Shown here piece by piece: positions 7,336 through 17,781 of a stretch of 58,550 nucleotides of DNA. This stretch comes from Oscillibacter sp. ER4 (lineage in GTDB: Bacteria > Bacillota > Clostridia > Oscillospirales > Oscillospiraceae): the NCBI RefSeq assembly GCF_000765235.1, contig NZ_JPJG01000008.1, forward strand, positions 1 to 58,550, written 5' to 3'. The position numbers and the translations under genes are program-made. The notes beneath the pieces are model-generated. The model saw only the letters and a list, made by a program, of their open reading frames with translations. It did no database searches and was not told where the DNA came from. Position 1 is the first letter of the stretch. Each line of letters starts with the position of its first letter.

Positions 7336-8835
7336 ATGACTCTCGATGAAGCAATCAAGTCCTTGATGGCTTTGCAGGCTAAGCTCGCGGCCTACGGCCA
7401 CGCCATGGGCCTGCTCTTTTACGACGGCGCGACCACCGCGCCCAAGGGCACGGCGGCGAACCGCGGCCAGACCATGAGTATTTTGAGCGAGGAGCACTAC
7501 AAGCTCACGACCGGCGGGGAGACCGTCGCGCTGCTCGAATTCCTCGACGCGCGCAAATCTGAGCTCGACGAAAAGCAGCAGCGCATGGTGTTTTTGCTCA
7601 TCAAGGACATCCGCAATATGCAGAAGATCCCGATGGACGAGTACGTCGCCTACCAGCAGCTGCTTGTCGAGGCGGACGACGTCTGGCACCGCGCGAAGGA
7701 GACGAGCGACTTTGCTCTCTTTGAGCCCGTGCTTGAGAAAATTTTCGAGACCAACATCCGCTTCGCACACTACTGCGCGCCGGAAAAGGATTCCTACGAC
7801 TACTGGCTCAGCGAGTATGAGGACGGGCTGACGATGGCGCAGTGCGACGAATTTTTCGCGACGCTGCGCGAGCACATCGTGCCGCTTCTCAAGAAGATCA
7901 AGGAAAAGCCGCAGGTCGACGACGCGATGCTGCACGGCCATTTTTCCGAGGAGAAGCAGGCGCAGCTTTCCGACTACCTGATGCGCACGATGGGCCTCGA
8001 TTTGGACCATGTCGGCCTGTCCACGACCGAGCATCCGTTTACGACGTCGCTCGGCTCGCACTTTGACGAGCGTATCACGACGCACTATTTGGAGGAGAAT
8101 TTTGCCTCCTCGATGTTCTCCGTTATCCACGAGGGCGGCCACGCGCTCTATGACACCGGCAGCGCGGATGATCTCGCCTATACGGTGCTCGACGGCGGTG
8201 TCTCCATGGGCATCCACGAGAGCCAGAGCCGCTTCTATGAGAACCTGCTCGGCCGCTCCCGCGCCTTTACGGGTTTTGTTTTCCCGAAGCTCTGCGAGCT
8301 CTTCCCCTCGCTCGCGGGCCACACGGCGGAGGAATTCTACCGCGCCATCAATAAGGCGGAGCCGTCCCTCATCCGCACCGAGGCCGACGAGGTCACCTAC
8401 AGCCTGCACGTCATGGTGCGCTACGAGCTCGAAAAGCGCGTGATGCACGGCGAGCTCAAGGTACACGACCTGCCGGGCGAGTGGAACCGCCTTTATAAGG
8501 AATACCTCGGCGTCGACGTGCCGGACGACAAACACGGCGTTTTGCAGGACAGCCATTGGTCGGGCGGCAGCATCGGCTACTTCCCGTCCTACGCGCTCGG
8601 CAGCGCCTACGGCGCACAGCTGCTTCGCAAGATGAAAGAGACGGTCGATGTGGACGAGTGCCTCAAGACCGGCAATTTCGCGCCCATCAACGCGTGGAAC
8701 CGCGAGCACATCTGGCAGTACGGCTGCCTCAAAAAGCCCGGCGCGCTCTTGGAACAGGCGCTTGGCGAAAAGTTCGACCCGACGGTCTACACGCAGTACC
8801 TTGAGGAAAAGTACGGCGAAATTTACGGTTTGTAA
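7336..8835 (+). CDS. M32-family metallocarboxypeptidase
   Basis: This 499-residue protein has the full M32 (carboxypeptidase Taq) length. The zinc-binding motif HEGGH is followed about 30 residues later by HESQSRFYEN, the family's second signature supplying the third ligand. DGGVSMGIHES and the C-terminal IGYFPSYALGSAYGAQ are also typical. It removes C-terminal amino acids from peptides in the cytoplasm. The start follows GTGAGGAG. A TATGAT box at 7295-7300 with a weak TTGCGC upstream may be its promoter. Confidence 0.93.
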   Translation: MTLDEAIKSLMALQAKLAAYGHAMGLLFYDGATTAPKGTAANRGQTMSILSEEHYKLTTGGETVALLEFLDARKSELDEKQQRMVFLLIKDIRNMQKIPMDEYVAYQQLLVEADDVWHRAKETSDFALFEPVLEKIFETNIRFAHYCAPEKDSYDYWLSEYEDGLTMAQCDEFFATLREHIVPLLKKIKEKPQVDDAMLHGHFSEEKQAQLSDYLMRTMGLDLDHVGLSTTEHPFTTSLGSHFDERITTHYLEENFASSMFSVIHEGGHALYDTGSADDLAYTVLDGGVSMGIHESQSRFYENLLGRSRAFTGFVFPKLCELFPSLAGHTAEEFYRAINKAEPSLIRTEADEVTYSLHVMVRYELEKRVMHGELKVHDLPGEWNRLYKEYLGVDVPDDKHGVLQDSHWSGGSIGYFPSYALGSAYGAQLLRKMKETVDVDECLKTGNFAPINAWNREHIWQYGCLKKPGALLEQALGEKFDPTVYTQYLEEKYGEIYGL

Positions 8836-8850
8836 GAGCGGAATAGCATC

Positions 8851-8885
8851 AAAAAGGCGGTATCCGACCGGATATCGCCTTTTTG
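8851..8885 (+). terminator. Terminator of M32 carboxypeptidase
   Basis: AAAAAGGCG.TATCC-GACC-GGATA.CGCCTTTTT, symmetric and 15 bases after the stop codon. Confidence 0.85.
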
Positions 8886-9007
8886 TGCGTGAAACGTGGA
8901 AAGTCCATTGCATTGTAACCGCATTTCCGATACAATGGGCGGAGAGAGAAGCGGGTAACGAGCGGAGGAGAGACCGCACGCCCGCAATGAGAGATGGGAG
9001 AGCAAAA

Positions 9008-10291
9008 ATGAATACTGCGCTGTATGAGACCTACGTTCAGATTTTGCATGAGGAGCTTGTACCCGCGATGGGCTGCACTGAGCCCATCGCCGTCGCCTAC
9101 GCGGGTGCGCTTGCGCGCCAAACGCTCGGGACACTTCCCGAGCGCATCGAGCTGACCGTGAGCGGCAATATCATCAAAAACGTCAAGAGCGTTATCGTGC
9201 CGCACACCGGCGGGCGAAAGGGCCTTCCCGTCGCGGTCGCGGCGGGCGTACGCGTCGGCGATGCCGGCGCGCAGTTAGAGGTGCTGGCGAATGTGACGGA
9301 GGACCAGCTGCCGCTGCTGGACGAGTACCTTTCCGCGGCGGAGATCACGGTGAGCAAATCGCCGCTGCGCTGCCCGTTCGACATTCAGGTGTGCGTGCTT
9401 GCGGGCGGGGACACGGCCTTTGTCCAGATCGTCGGCAGCCACACAAACGTCGTGCGCATCGAGAAAAACGGCGAAGTGCTGCTCAGCAAGCCCTTTTCCG
9501 AGGAGGCGGCCCAGCCGCCCGAGAGCCGCAGGAGCCTGACGGTCAAGGACATCATCGTCTTTGCCGACGAAGTCGACTTAAACGATGTCCGCGTGCCCAT
9601 CGCGCGCCAGATCGAATATAACACGGCCATCGCTGAGGCAGGATTGACAGGGCAGTACGGCGCGGCCATCGGGAAAATCCTGCTTGATTCCTATGGCGAC
9701 AGCGTGCAGAACCGCGCCAAGGCCTGGGCTGCCGCGGGCTCGGACGCGCGCATGAACGGCTGCGAAAAGCCTGTCGTCATCAACTCTGGCAGCGGCAATC
9801 AGGGCATGACGGCTTCGCTGCCCGTCATTGTCTACGCGCGCGAGCTGAAAGCGAGCGAGGAGCAGCTCTACCGCGCGCTCGTCGTGTCGAATCTTGTCAC
9901 CATCCATCTGAAAACGGGCATCGGCAGCCTTTCCGCCTACTGCGGCGCGACCAGCGCGGGCGCAGGAGCCGGGGCCGGCATCTGCTATCTGTACGGCGGG
10001 CGCTATGATGAGATTGCCCACACGATCGTCAACGCGCTCGCCATCAACTCCGGCATGCTCTGCGACGGGGCGAAGGCGAGCTGCGCGGCGAAGATCGCTT
10101 CAGCGGTCGAGGCGGGGCTGCTCGGCATGCAGATGTACCGGCACGACAGCCAGTTCTACGGCGGCGATGGCATCGTCGTCAAGGGTGTGGAGAACACCAT
10201 CCGCGCCGTCAGCAGCATCGCGCGCGACGGCATGCGCGAGACCGACAACGAGATCATCCGCCTGATGATCGGGGAGGAAACTGTCAAATGA
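9008..10291 (+). CDS. cyuA: L-cysteine desulfidase (CyuA/YhaM family)
   Basis: This 427-residue protein starts at ATG 9008 behind GGGAG. The reading frame is open further upstream, but there it only shadows the carboxypeptidase gene. Family members use a [4Fe-4S] cluster to split L-cysteine into pyruvate, ammonia and sulfide. The expected conserved cysteines are present: MGCTEP near the N-terminus, AYCGATSAG, and LCDGAKASC. The N-terminal serine-dehydratase-like half contains SGNIIKNVKSV and PHTGGRKG. It overlaps pcp by four bases (ATGA), so the two are translationally coupled in a peptide and amino-acid breakdown operon. Confidence 0.88.
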   Translation: MNTALYETYVQILHEELVPAMGCTEPIAVAYAGALARQTLGTLPERIELTVSGNIIKNVKSVIVPHTGGRKGLPVAVAAGVRVGDAGAQLEVLANVTEDQLPLLDEYLSAAEITVSKSPLRCPFDIQVCVLAGGDTAFVQIVGSHTNVVRIEKNGEVLLSKPFSEEAAQPPESRRSLTVKDIIVFADEVDLNDVRVPIARQIEYNTAIAEAGLTGQYGAAIGKILLDSYGDSVQNRAKAWAAAGSDARMNGCEKPVVINSGSGNQGMTASLPVIVYARELKASEEQLYRALVVSNLVTIHLKTGIGSLSAYCGATSAGAGAGAGICYLYGGRYDEIAHTIVNALAINSGMLCDGAKASCAAKIASAVEAGLLGMQMYRHDSQFYGGDGIVVKGVENTIRAVSSIARDGMRETDNEIIRLMIGEETVK

Positions 10292-10899
10292 AGATACTTG
10301 TCACAGGCTTCACGCCGTTCGGCGGGGAGCAGATCAACCCCTCGTGGGAGGCGGCACGCCGGCTTCCCAACCGCATCGGGGGAGCAGAGCTCATCAAGCA
10401 TGAAATTCCGACGGAGTTTGACGCCTCCGGTGCTGCGCTGCACAAACTTTTGACGGAGTTGCGTCCCGACGCGGTGCTCTCCGTCGGCCAGTACGGCGGC
10501 GCAAATTGCATACGCGTCGAGCGCGTGGCCATCAACCTGCGCGACGCGCGTATCGCCGACAACGCGGGTAAACAGCCGACGGACGAGCCGGTTGTGGCCG
10601 GAGGTCCGGACGCCTATTTTGCGACGATCCCGACGCGCGAGATCGTCGACGCTCTGCGTGAGCAGAATATCCCTGCCCAGCTCTCGTACTCCGCGGGCAC
10701 ATTCGTGTGCAACAATCTCCTTTACTGCGCCCTGCACGAGAGCGCGCAGAGCTATCCCGCCCTGCGCTGCGGCTTTGTCCACGTCCCCTACCTGCCCGAG
10801 CAGGCAAAGGACGGCAATGCGCCGAGCATGGGTTTGGAAATGATGGTCAAAGCGCTGCATATTGCGGTGGAAGCGATCGCAGAGGAAGAGAAGCAGTGA
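10288..10899 (+). CDS. pcp: Pyroglutamyl-peptidase I
   Basis: This 203-residue protein has the normal length for C15 peptidases, which remove N-terminal pyroglutamate from peptides. The opening KILVTGFTPFGGEQINPSWE is diagnostic. The catalytic residues sit in VERVAINLRDARI (Glu), SAGTFVCNNLLY (Cys) and GFVHVPYLP (His). The start codon overlaps the cyuA stop. A strong terminator follows, closing a two-gene operon. Confidence 0.96.
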   Translation: MKILVTGFTPFGGEQINPSWEAARRLPNRIGGAELIKHEIPTEFDASGAALHKLLTELRPDAVLSVGQYGGANCIRVERVAINLRDARIADNAGKQPTDEPVVAGGPDAYFATIPTREIVDALREQNIPAQLSYSAGTFVCNNLLYCALHESAQSYPALRCGFVHVPYLPEQAKDGNAPSMGLEMMVKALHIAVEAIAEEEKQ

Positions 10900-10911
10900 A
10901 CTGAAAATAAG

Positions 10912-10942
10912 AAAGCCCGCGGCAAATCGCCGCGGGCTTTTG
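10912..10942 (+). terminator. Terminator of cyuA-pcp operon
   Basis: AAAGCCCGCGGC-AAATC-GCCGCGGGCTTTT, 12 bases after the pcp stop codon. Confidence 0.92.
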
Positions 10943-10969
10943 CTATTTATACTGTTGCAGGCTTGGGGA

Positions 10970-10982
10970 AATCATTCCTACT
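10970..10982 (+). repeat. Probable outer attachment-site copy of a guaA island
   Basis: AATCATTCCTACT matches the guaA-terminal sequence AATCATTCCCACT (12027-12039) at 12 of 13 positions, in the same orientation. The two copies frame a 1.06-kb patch that contains a broken integrase. The 10983-11145 stretch between shows no recognisable gene. Confidence 0.55.
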
Positions 10983-11145
10983 TGCTCTCTGAAACCGGGA
11001 CCTAAACGATTTTGTATCCGGCTATCGGGATTACTTAGATTATCCAAGAATTACGGTGTATCATAATTCCTATTGCCATTATATTGTCACGAATGACAGA
11101 TTGGCGCAAAACCAATCTGTATGGATATTATAGGCGCAGTGCTCT

Positions 11146-11490
11146 TTGAATTGCGATACTGCTTTTTCAAAATTCACACGCAGTATTTTTAAAAAGCGTC
11201 CAAAACATCTTGGATGCAAGGGAGCTGAACCACGGGCATATTGGACACTTGACGAGTTTATACAGTTTAGAAATGTGGTTGCAGATAAACCAGAATACTA
11301 TTACGCATTTGAGGTCTTGTATTGGACAGGTATGCGGATGGGTGAAATGCTGGCTTTGCGATTGGGCGATATTGATTTCGATAATCTGACTATCAAAGTG
11401 GACGAAACCTATACCCGTCTTAAAAAGAAACAGGTGGCGCAGTGTTACGGTTGCTTTCAGAGTTTCACCAGAAGAAGCGTACCGCCTTAA
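11146..11490 (+). pseudogene. Truncated tyrosine recombinase (integrase) remnant
   Basis: The product keeps the start of a phage-type integrase catalytic domain: YWTLDEFIQF, AFEVLYWTGMRMGEMLALRLGDIDFD, with the first catalytic Arg in TGMRMGE. It then runs into KVDETYTRLKKKQV and abruptly into unrelated sequence. The His-x-x-Arg and nucleophilic Tyr region is missing, and the N-terminal arm-binding domain is absent or scrambled. It cannot be active. The join with the next gene fragment suggests an internal deletion of the element that once carried both. Confidence 0.8.
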
Positions 11491-11719
11491 CATGGTAGCA
11501 AAAACTTCTGGACTCACGAAGCAGGATTACATTTTGAAGCAACTGTTCAAAGAAGAAGTCATTGTTCGCCCCAACTGCCGCATTCAAAAAATCCTCAGTC
11601 AGTACCTTATAGAGCTGACTGAGGAAATGAAACGAATGCAGCGAATCGAGCAGGATGATGACATTTTAGAGAATATAACTTACCTTGTCGAGTTGATAGC
11701 TCACATGGGAATATCTTGA
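11444..11719 (+). pseudogene. N-truncated mobile-element protein (MobC-like fold possible)
   Basis: The frame is open from the integrase junction and reads VTVAFRVSPEEAYRLN, MVAKTSGLTKQDYILKQL, then a helical tail ending ELIAHMGIS. The N-terminal FRVSPEEA..LN..AK.SGL..QDYI pattern resembles ribbon-helix-helix or MobC-like mobilization proteins. A shortened product could start at ATG 11492 (75 residues), but no good ribosome site precedes it. It probably survives as a deletion fragment of an old conjugative element. Confidence 0.55.
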
Positions 11720-11733
11720 TTGGAGGTCAATAA

Positions 11734-11883
11734 ATGATGTACAGATTTGAAGACGAAAAATATTGTGTGTGGAAGTTACCGCAAGATGAGCGTTACTGCT
11801 ATAACTGCTCTCTTTGCAACTTTGGTTTGGACTGCTGCAACAATCCGATTCATTACTCAGACACCGAGGGTGATGAAGAATAA
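11734..11883 (+). CDS. Small Cys-rich mobile-element protein (49 aa)
   Basis: The ATG at 11734 lies behind TGGAGG with good spacing, and the frame codes for 49 residues. It holds six cysteines, five of them in the core YCYNCSLCNFGLDCCNN, suggesting metal binding. The function is unknown, though such tiny proteins are typical of integrated clostridial elements. It sits 14 bp behind the truncated MobC-like frame and is followed at once by a terminator. It is the only intact gene of the guaA-side remnant. Confidence 0.65.
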   Translation: MMYRFEDEKYCVWKLPQDERYCYNCSLCNFGLDCCNNPIHYSDTEGDEE

Positions 11884-11885
11884 AG

Positions 11886-11922
11886 GAAATGCTCTGACGA
11901 TTGGTTTCGTCAGAGCATTTCT
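11886..11922 (+). terminator. Terminator of guaA-side island remnant
   Basis: AAATGCTCTGACGA and TCGTCAGAGCATTT arms with a short loop, followed by CTTGTTTTC. Confidence 0.85.
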
Positions 11923-11990
11923 TGTTTTCTCTGAAAATAAGTTGCGTCAAATTCGCGTCAAAAGGCGATTTTGATAGCATCGAAATCCGC

Positions 11991-12015
11991 AAAAGCCTTG
12001 TATTTCAAGGCTTTT
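11991..12015 (-). terminator. Probable terminator of guaA
   Basis: AAAAGCCTTG/CAAGGCTTTT stem around a five-base loop, 14 bases past the guaA stop codon. It is usable on both strands. Confidence 0.7.
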
Positions 12016-12026
12016 CTGGCTTCTGC

Positions 12027-12039
12027 AATCATTCCCACT
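12027..12039 (+). repeat. guaA 3'-end attachment core
   Basis: AATCATTCCCACT covers the guaA stop codon. The 3' end of guaA is a known integration hotspot for genomic islands carrying tyrosine integrases. The partner copy is at 10970-10982. Confidence 0.55.
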
Positions 12040-13570
12040 CCACCGTTGCGGGGGGCTTGCTGGTGATGTCGTAGACAATTCTGTTGATGCCCTTGACCTC
12101 GTTGACGATGCGGCCGCTGATCTTGTCGAGCAGCTCGTAGGGGATGCGGGCCCAGTCGGCGGTCATGAAGTCCTCGGTCGTCACAGCGCGCAGCGCAAGC
12201 ACGCGGTCGTAGCTGCGGCCATCGCCCATGACGCCGACGGTGCGCGTGTCGGTCAGGACGGCGAAGTACTGGTTCATCTTCTTGTTTTCGCCGGCCTTTT
12301 CCAGCTCCTCGCGGTAGATCGCGTCGGCAAGGCGCAGCGTGTCGGCCTTTTCCTTCGTGATCTCGCCCATGATGCGGATGGCAAGGCCCGGGCCGGGGAA
12401 CGGCTGGCGGGAGACGAGGTATTCGGGAAGCCCCAGCTCGCGGCCAAGTTGACGCACTTCGTCCTTAAAGAGCAGGCGCAGCGGCTCGATGATCTCCTTG
12501 AAGTCGACATAGTCGGGAAGACCGCCGACGTTGTGGTGGCTCTTGATGACTGCGGCATTGCCAAGGCCGGATTCGATGACGTCGGGGTAGATCGTGCCCT
12601 GAGCGAGAAAGTCGACCGCGCCGATCTTCTTCGACTCTTCCTCGAACACGCGGATGAACTCTTCGCCGATGATCTTGCGCTTGCGCTCGGGATCGGAGAT
12701 GCCAGCGAGCTTCGAGAGGAAGCGGCCCTCGGCGTTCACGCGGACAAAGTTGATGTCCCACTTCTTGAACGCCGCCTCGACCTCGTCGCCCTCGTTGAGG
12801 CGCATGAGGCCGTGGTCGACAAAAACGCAGGTGAGCTGGGGGCCGACGGCCTCGGCCAGCAGCGCCGCCACGACGGACGAGTCCACGCCGCCGGAGAGCG
12901 CCAGCAGCACGCGGCCAGAGCCGACCTTTTCGCGCACGGCGGCGATGGCAGTATTTTTATAGTCGCCCATCGTCCAGTCGCCTGTCGCGCCGCAGACCTC
13001 GTAGAGGAAGTTGCGGATCATCGCGGTGCCGAACTCCGTGTGGTTGACCTCAGGATGGTACTGCACGCCGTAGAACCCGCGCGTTTCGTCGCAGATGGCG
13101 ACGTTCGGGCAGGCGTCGGAGTGCGCGACGAGAGAGAAGCCCTCGGGGACCTTTTCCATGTAGTCGCCGTGACTCATCCACGTCACGCTCTTTTCGGGAA
13201 GACCCTTGAAGAGTTTGCAGTTCGTGTCAAAAAACGTCTCGGTCTTGCCGTATTCGCGCGCGGTGGCGTCGTTTGCGGCGACGACCTTGCCGCCGAGGTG
13301 GTGCGCGATGAGCTGGCAGCCGTAGCAGATGCCGAGCACGGGCACGCCCGCGTCAAAGAGCGCGGGATCGACGTGCGGCGCGTCCTCGAGATACACGCTG
13401 TTCGGGCCGCCGGTGAAGATGAAGCCGATGGGCTTCATTGCGAGAAGGTCCGCAAGCGGCGTCGTGTAGGGCTTGACCTCGCAGTAAACGCCGCATTCGC
13501 GCACGCGGCGCGCGATGAGCTGGTTGTACTGGCCGCCAAAGTCCAGTACGATGATGGTCTGATGGTTCAT
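12029..13570 (-). CDS. guaA: GMP synthase (glutamine-hydrolysing)
   Basis: This 513-residue two-domain enzyme starts at ATG 13570 behind CAGGAGA. Upstream in-frame sequence is the pyrG shadow and was excluded. The N-terminal class I amidotransferase domain has Cys in GICYGCQL and His/Glu in YHPEVNHTE. The C-terminal ATP-pyrophosphatase domain has the P-loop SGGVDSSV, and the dimerization tail ends ATVEWE. It converts XMP to GMP using glutamine nitrogen. It lies next to pyrG and glnN, so three glutamine-linked genes cluster here. Its last codons form the likely attachment core of the neighbouring island remnant. Confidence 0.97.
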   Translation of the reverse strand: MNHQTIIVLDFGGQYNQLIARRVRECGVYCEVKPYTTPLADLLAMKPIGFIFTGGPNSVYLEDAPHVDPALFDAGVPVLGICYGCQLIAHHLGGKVVAANDATAREYGKTETFFDTNCKLFKGLPEKSVTWMSHGDYMEKVPEGFSLVAHSDACPNVAICDETRGFYGVQYHPEVNHTEFGTAMIRNFLYEVCGATGDWTMGDYKNTAIAAVREKVGSGRVLLALSGGVDSSVVAALLAEAVGPQLTCVFVDHGLMRLNEGDEVEAAFKKWDINFVRVNAEGRFLSKLAGISDPERKRKIIGEEFIRVFEEESKKIGAVDFLAQGTIYPDVIESGLGNAAVIKSHHNVGGLPDYVDFKEIIEPLRLLFKDEVRQLGRELGLPEYLVSRQPFPGPGLAIRIMGEITKEKADTLRLADAIYREELEKAGENKKMNQYFAVLTDTRTVGVMGDGRSYDRVLALRAVTTEDFMTADWARIPYELLDKISGRIVNEVKGINRIVYDITSKPPATVEWE

Positions 13571-13651
13571 ATTGAAATTCTCCTGCCGTATCCAATAATA
13601 TGGTAAAAGCATCATATCATAGCTTTTCCCATTTTTCCAGCGGTATTGTAA

Positions 13652-13670
13652 AAATAAAAAGGTCGCGCGG

Positions 13671-13684
<14 letters not shown>
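13652..13684 (-). terminator. Terminator overlapping the pyrG stop codon
   Basis: On the minus strand CGCGCGGTC/GACCGCGCG forms a stem followed by CTTTTTATTTTT. The stem includes the last pyrG codons and its stop. Confidence 0.85.
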
Positions 13685-15269
<1,585 letters not shown>

Positions 15270-15332
15270 AGATTTTCTTCCTCCCCTGTCAAAGAAAAAT
15301 GAAACTGCTGCGATAAAGCAAAACTCCACTTC

Positions 15333-15363
15333 AAAAAGGACGCTCGAAAGAGCGTCCTTTTTG
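15333..15363 (-). terminator. Terminator of glnN
   Basis: GGACGCTC-TTT-CGAGCGTCC with TTTTT on the minus strand, directly after the glnN stop codon. The flanks are symmetric. Confidence 0.88.
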
Positions 15364-15365
15364 AC

Positions 15366-17462
15366 TTACACGGAGAAGAGTAATTCGCAGAACGTCGGAT
15401 ACGGCCAATACTTGGACGCGGTCAGCACTTCCAGCTTGTCGACGGTCTTGCGCACGTCGTTCGTGCGCTTTTCGACCTCGTCGTGGTAGTAGCGCAGGAG
15501 CTTTTCGGGCTCGGCGTCGTCGGAGACGGTCTCAAGCGCTGTCTTGAGGCCGATGGTCTCTTCGAGCAGCTGCTCGTTGAGCGAGCCGATGGCGTTGGCG
15601 AGCGAGGATTCGACGTGGCAGGTCAGCTCCGGCGCGGCGGCGCGCTTGGCGGCGATGGTGTTGCACAGCGCGGCTTCGTATTCGGAAGCGGCGTTGAGAA
15701 TGCCGTGCTGGACCATGTCAACAAGCGTCGCGGCCTCGATGCGGATGACCTTGCAGTACTTCTCGATATGAACTTCGTGGCGGGAGAAAATTTCTTCCTT
15801 GCTGTAAACGCCCTGGCGCGTCAGCAGCTCAATGTTCTTGGGCAGGATGTAGGTCGGCAGCGCCTCGGCGGTGTTGTGCAGGTTGGCAAGGCCGCGCTTT
15901 TCGGCTTCCTTGATCCAGGCCTCTTCATAGCCGTTGCCGTTGAAGATGATGCGGCGGTGGGCGGAGAACGTGTCGCGGATCAGCTTGTGGAGCGCGGCGG
16001 TGAAGTCCGGCGCGTCCTTGAGCTGCGCGTAGAATTCGTCGAGCTCTTCGGCCATGATGGTGTTGAGAATCGTGACCGGGCCCGCGATGGACTGCGAGGA
16101 GCCGGGCATGCGGAACTCAAACTTATTGCCGGTGAAGGCGACGGGCGAGGTTCGGTTGCGGTCGGTCGTATCCTGCGGGATGGCGGGGAGCACGTCCACG
16201 CCGATGCGCAGGGACTTGTGCTCGGGCGCGGTGTAGTCGTTTTCGTCGACGATGGCATCGATGATGCCCTCAAGCTCGGTGCCGAGGAAGACGGAGATGA
16301 CAGCCGGGGGCGCTTCCTGCGCGCCGAGACGGTGATCGTTGCCCGCGAAGGCAACGGAGCAGCGCAGAAGCTCCTGATACTCATCCACGCCCTTGATGAA
16401 CGCGGCGAGCACCAGCAGGAACACGGCGTTCTGGCTCGGCGTCTTGCCGGGGGAGAAGAGGTTTTTGCCAGTGTCGGTCGAGAGCGACCAGTTAACGTGT
16501 TTGCCCGAGCCGTTGACGCCCGCGAAGGGCTTTTCGTGCAGCAGGCACACAAGGTTGTGGCGCTCGGCAACCTTTTTCATCGTCTCCATGACGAGCTGGT
16601 TCTGGTCGCTCGCGGTGTTGGCGTCGGTGTAGATGGGGGCCATCTCGTGCTGGCCGGGGGCGACCTCGTTGTGCTTGGTCTTGGAGAGCACGCCGAGCTT
16701 CCACAGCTCTTCATCGAGCTCTTTCATGTAGGCGGCCACGCGGGGACGGAACGCGCCGAAGTAGTGGTCGTCCAACTCCTGACCTTTCGGGGGCTTTGCG
16801 CCGAACAGGGCGCGGCCGCACAGGCGCAGGTCCATGCGCTTTAAGTACAGCTCGCGGTCGATGAGGAAATACTCCTGCTCCGCGCCGATCTGCGGCGTGA
16901 CCTTTTCCGCGTCGTCGCCAAATAACTTGAGCACGCGCACCGCCGCGCGGTCGACCGCGGCCATGGAGCGCAGCAGCGGCGTCTTCTTGTCGAGCGCGTC
17001 GCCGCTGTAGGAGCAGAACACCGTCGGGATGCAAAGGCTGCCATCTTTGATGAAGGCAAACGCCGTGGGGTCCCAAGCGCTGTAGCCGCGGGCTTCAAAC
17101 GTGGCGCGCAGGCCGCCGTTGGGGAAGGAGGACGCGTCGGGCTCGCCACGCACCAGCTCCTTGCCGGAAAAGTCCATCATCACGCGGCCGCCGCCGGCGT
17201 TGTTGATAAAGCTGTCGTGCTTTTCCGCCGTCACGCCGCTCAAGGGCTGGAACCAGTGCGTGAAATGCGTTGCGCCATGCTCCAGCGCCCAGGTCTTCAT
17301 CGCGTCGGCAATCTCATTTGCCGCGGAAAGGGGAAGAGGCTGCCCGCTCTTTAAGCAGCCGCGCCAAACGTCCATGGCGCTCTGCGGCACATACTGCTCC
17401 ATTGTGCGTTCATTGAACACCAGAGAGCCAAAAAGCTCGGGAATGCGAGTCGCTTCACTCAT
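15366..17462 (-). CDS. glnN: Glutamine synthetase type III
   Basis: This protein of 698 residues has the large GSIII size, much longer than GlnA type I (about 450). The start is ATG 17462 behind GGAGGTC; more upstream codons are open but lie before the ribosome site and promoter. GSIII hallmarks include THWFQPLSG, IGAEQEYFLID, KTKHNEVAPGQHEMAPIY, GVNGSGKHVNWS and PGSSQSIAGP. It assimilates ammonium into glutamine. It has its own promoter and terminator, so it is probably monocistronic. Confidence 0.96.
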   Translation of the reverse strand: MSEATRIPELFGSLVFNERTMEQYVPQSAMDVWRGCLKSGQPLPLSAANEIADAMKTWALEHGATHFTHWFQPLSGVTAEKHDSFINNAGGGRVMMDFSGKELVRGEPDASSFPNGGLRATFEARGYSAWDPTAFAFIKDGSLCIPTVFCSYSGDALDKKTPLLRSMAAVDRAAVRVLKLFGDDAEKVTPQIGAEQEYFLIDRELYLKRMDLRLCGRALFGAKPPKGQELDDHYFGAFRPRVAAYMKELDEELWKLGVLSKTKHNEVAPGQHEMAPIYTDANTASDQNQLVMETMKKVAERHNLVCLLHEKPFAGVNGSGKHVNWSLSTDTGKNLFSPGKTPSQNAVFLLVLAAFIKGVDEYQELLRCSVAFAGNDHRLGAQEAPPAVISVFLGTELEGIIDAIVDENDYTAPEHKSLRIGVDVLPAIPQDTTDRNRTSPVAFTGNKFEFRMPGSSQSIAGPVTILNTIMAEELDEFYAQLKDAPDFTAALHKLIRDTFSAHRRIIFNGNGYEEAWIKEAEKRGLANLHNTAEALPTYILPKNIELLTRQGVYSKEEIFSRHEVHIEKYCKVIRIEAATLVDMVQHGILNAASEYEAALCNTIAAKRAAAPELTCHVESSLANAIGSLNEQLLEETIGLKTALETVSDDAEPEKLLRYYHDEVEKRTNDVRKTVDKLEVLTASKYWPYPTFCELLFSV

Positions 17463-17503
17463 GATCCAGACCTCCTGTTTCGAAATAAAAAATTTGATAA
17501 GTA

Positions 17504-17533
17504 ATGATACTTCATCGGGGCAAGCAGCGTCAA
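17504..17533 (-). promoter_or_regulatory. glnN promoter
   Basis: TTGACG, 18 bp, TATCAT on the minus strand. A near-palindrome CTCACTTTAGTGAG (17558-17571) sits just upstream of the -35 box and could bind a regulator, but this is only a pattern. Confidence 0.6.
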
Positions 17534-17618
17534 TACTTTGTTTTTCCAACTTTCCCCTCACTTTAGTGAGACGGGATGTGCGGTGTGAACGAAATTATGA
17601 AAGTGCGGCAACTTTTTC

Positions 17619-17700
17619 TTGCATGAAGAAAACGGCTGTGCTATATTTAGCCTGAACCCTCCCTTGCCGGAAACGGCAGGGGAGGGCGTTTTGTTTTTCT
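17619..17700 (+). ncRNA. Promoter-terminator pair giving a short RNA of about 45 nt
   Basis: TTGCAT (17619-17624), 17 bp, TATATT (17642-17647) is followed about 10 bases later by a 13-bp stem (17657-17669/17674-17686, GAAA loop) and a T-run to 17697. No open frame is enclosed. The unit lies in the otherwise gene-free 17463-17781 interval and points away from glnN, toward the 3' end of the DHHW gene. Whether it is transcribed is unknown. Confidence 0.45.
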
Positions 17701-17734
17701 GATCTGCTGTGAAAAAATTTTGCGGACAAAAAAG

Positions 17735-17778
17735 AAAACGGGACGTGAACGCCGGTCACGGCGTTTGCGTCCCGTTTT
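17735..17778 (-). terminator. Terminator of the ECF-sigma/MBOAT operon
   Basis: ACGGGACG/CGTCCCGT arms with an inner ACGCCG/CGGCGT stem. On the minus strand it ends in TTTTCTTTTTTG, four bases after the last gene of the operon. Confidence 0.88.
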
Positions 17779-17781
17779 GCA

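Noticed and set aside
7294-8979. 561-codon open frame antisense to the M32 carboxypeptidase
   Set aside because: It is the mirror of a high-GC gene with a clear HEGGH enzyme on the other strand. Its product is Arg/Val/Leu-rich with no domain and no ribosome site.
8648-9007. Upstream extension of the cyuA frame
   Set aside because: The extension only shadows the carboxypeptidase gene in another frame and crosses its terminator. A ribosome site precedes ATG 9008.
13571-13650. Purine riboswitch before guaA
   Set aside because: The leader is short and lacks the conserved purine-aptamer junction and loop-loop sequences.
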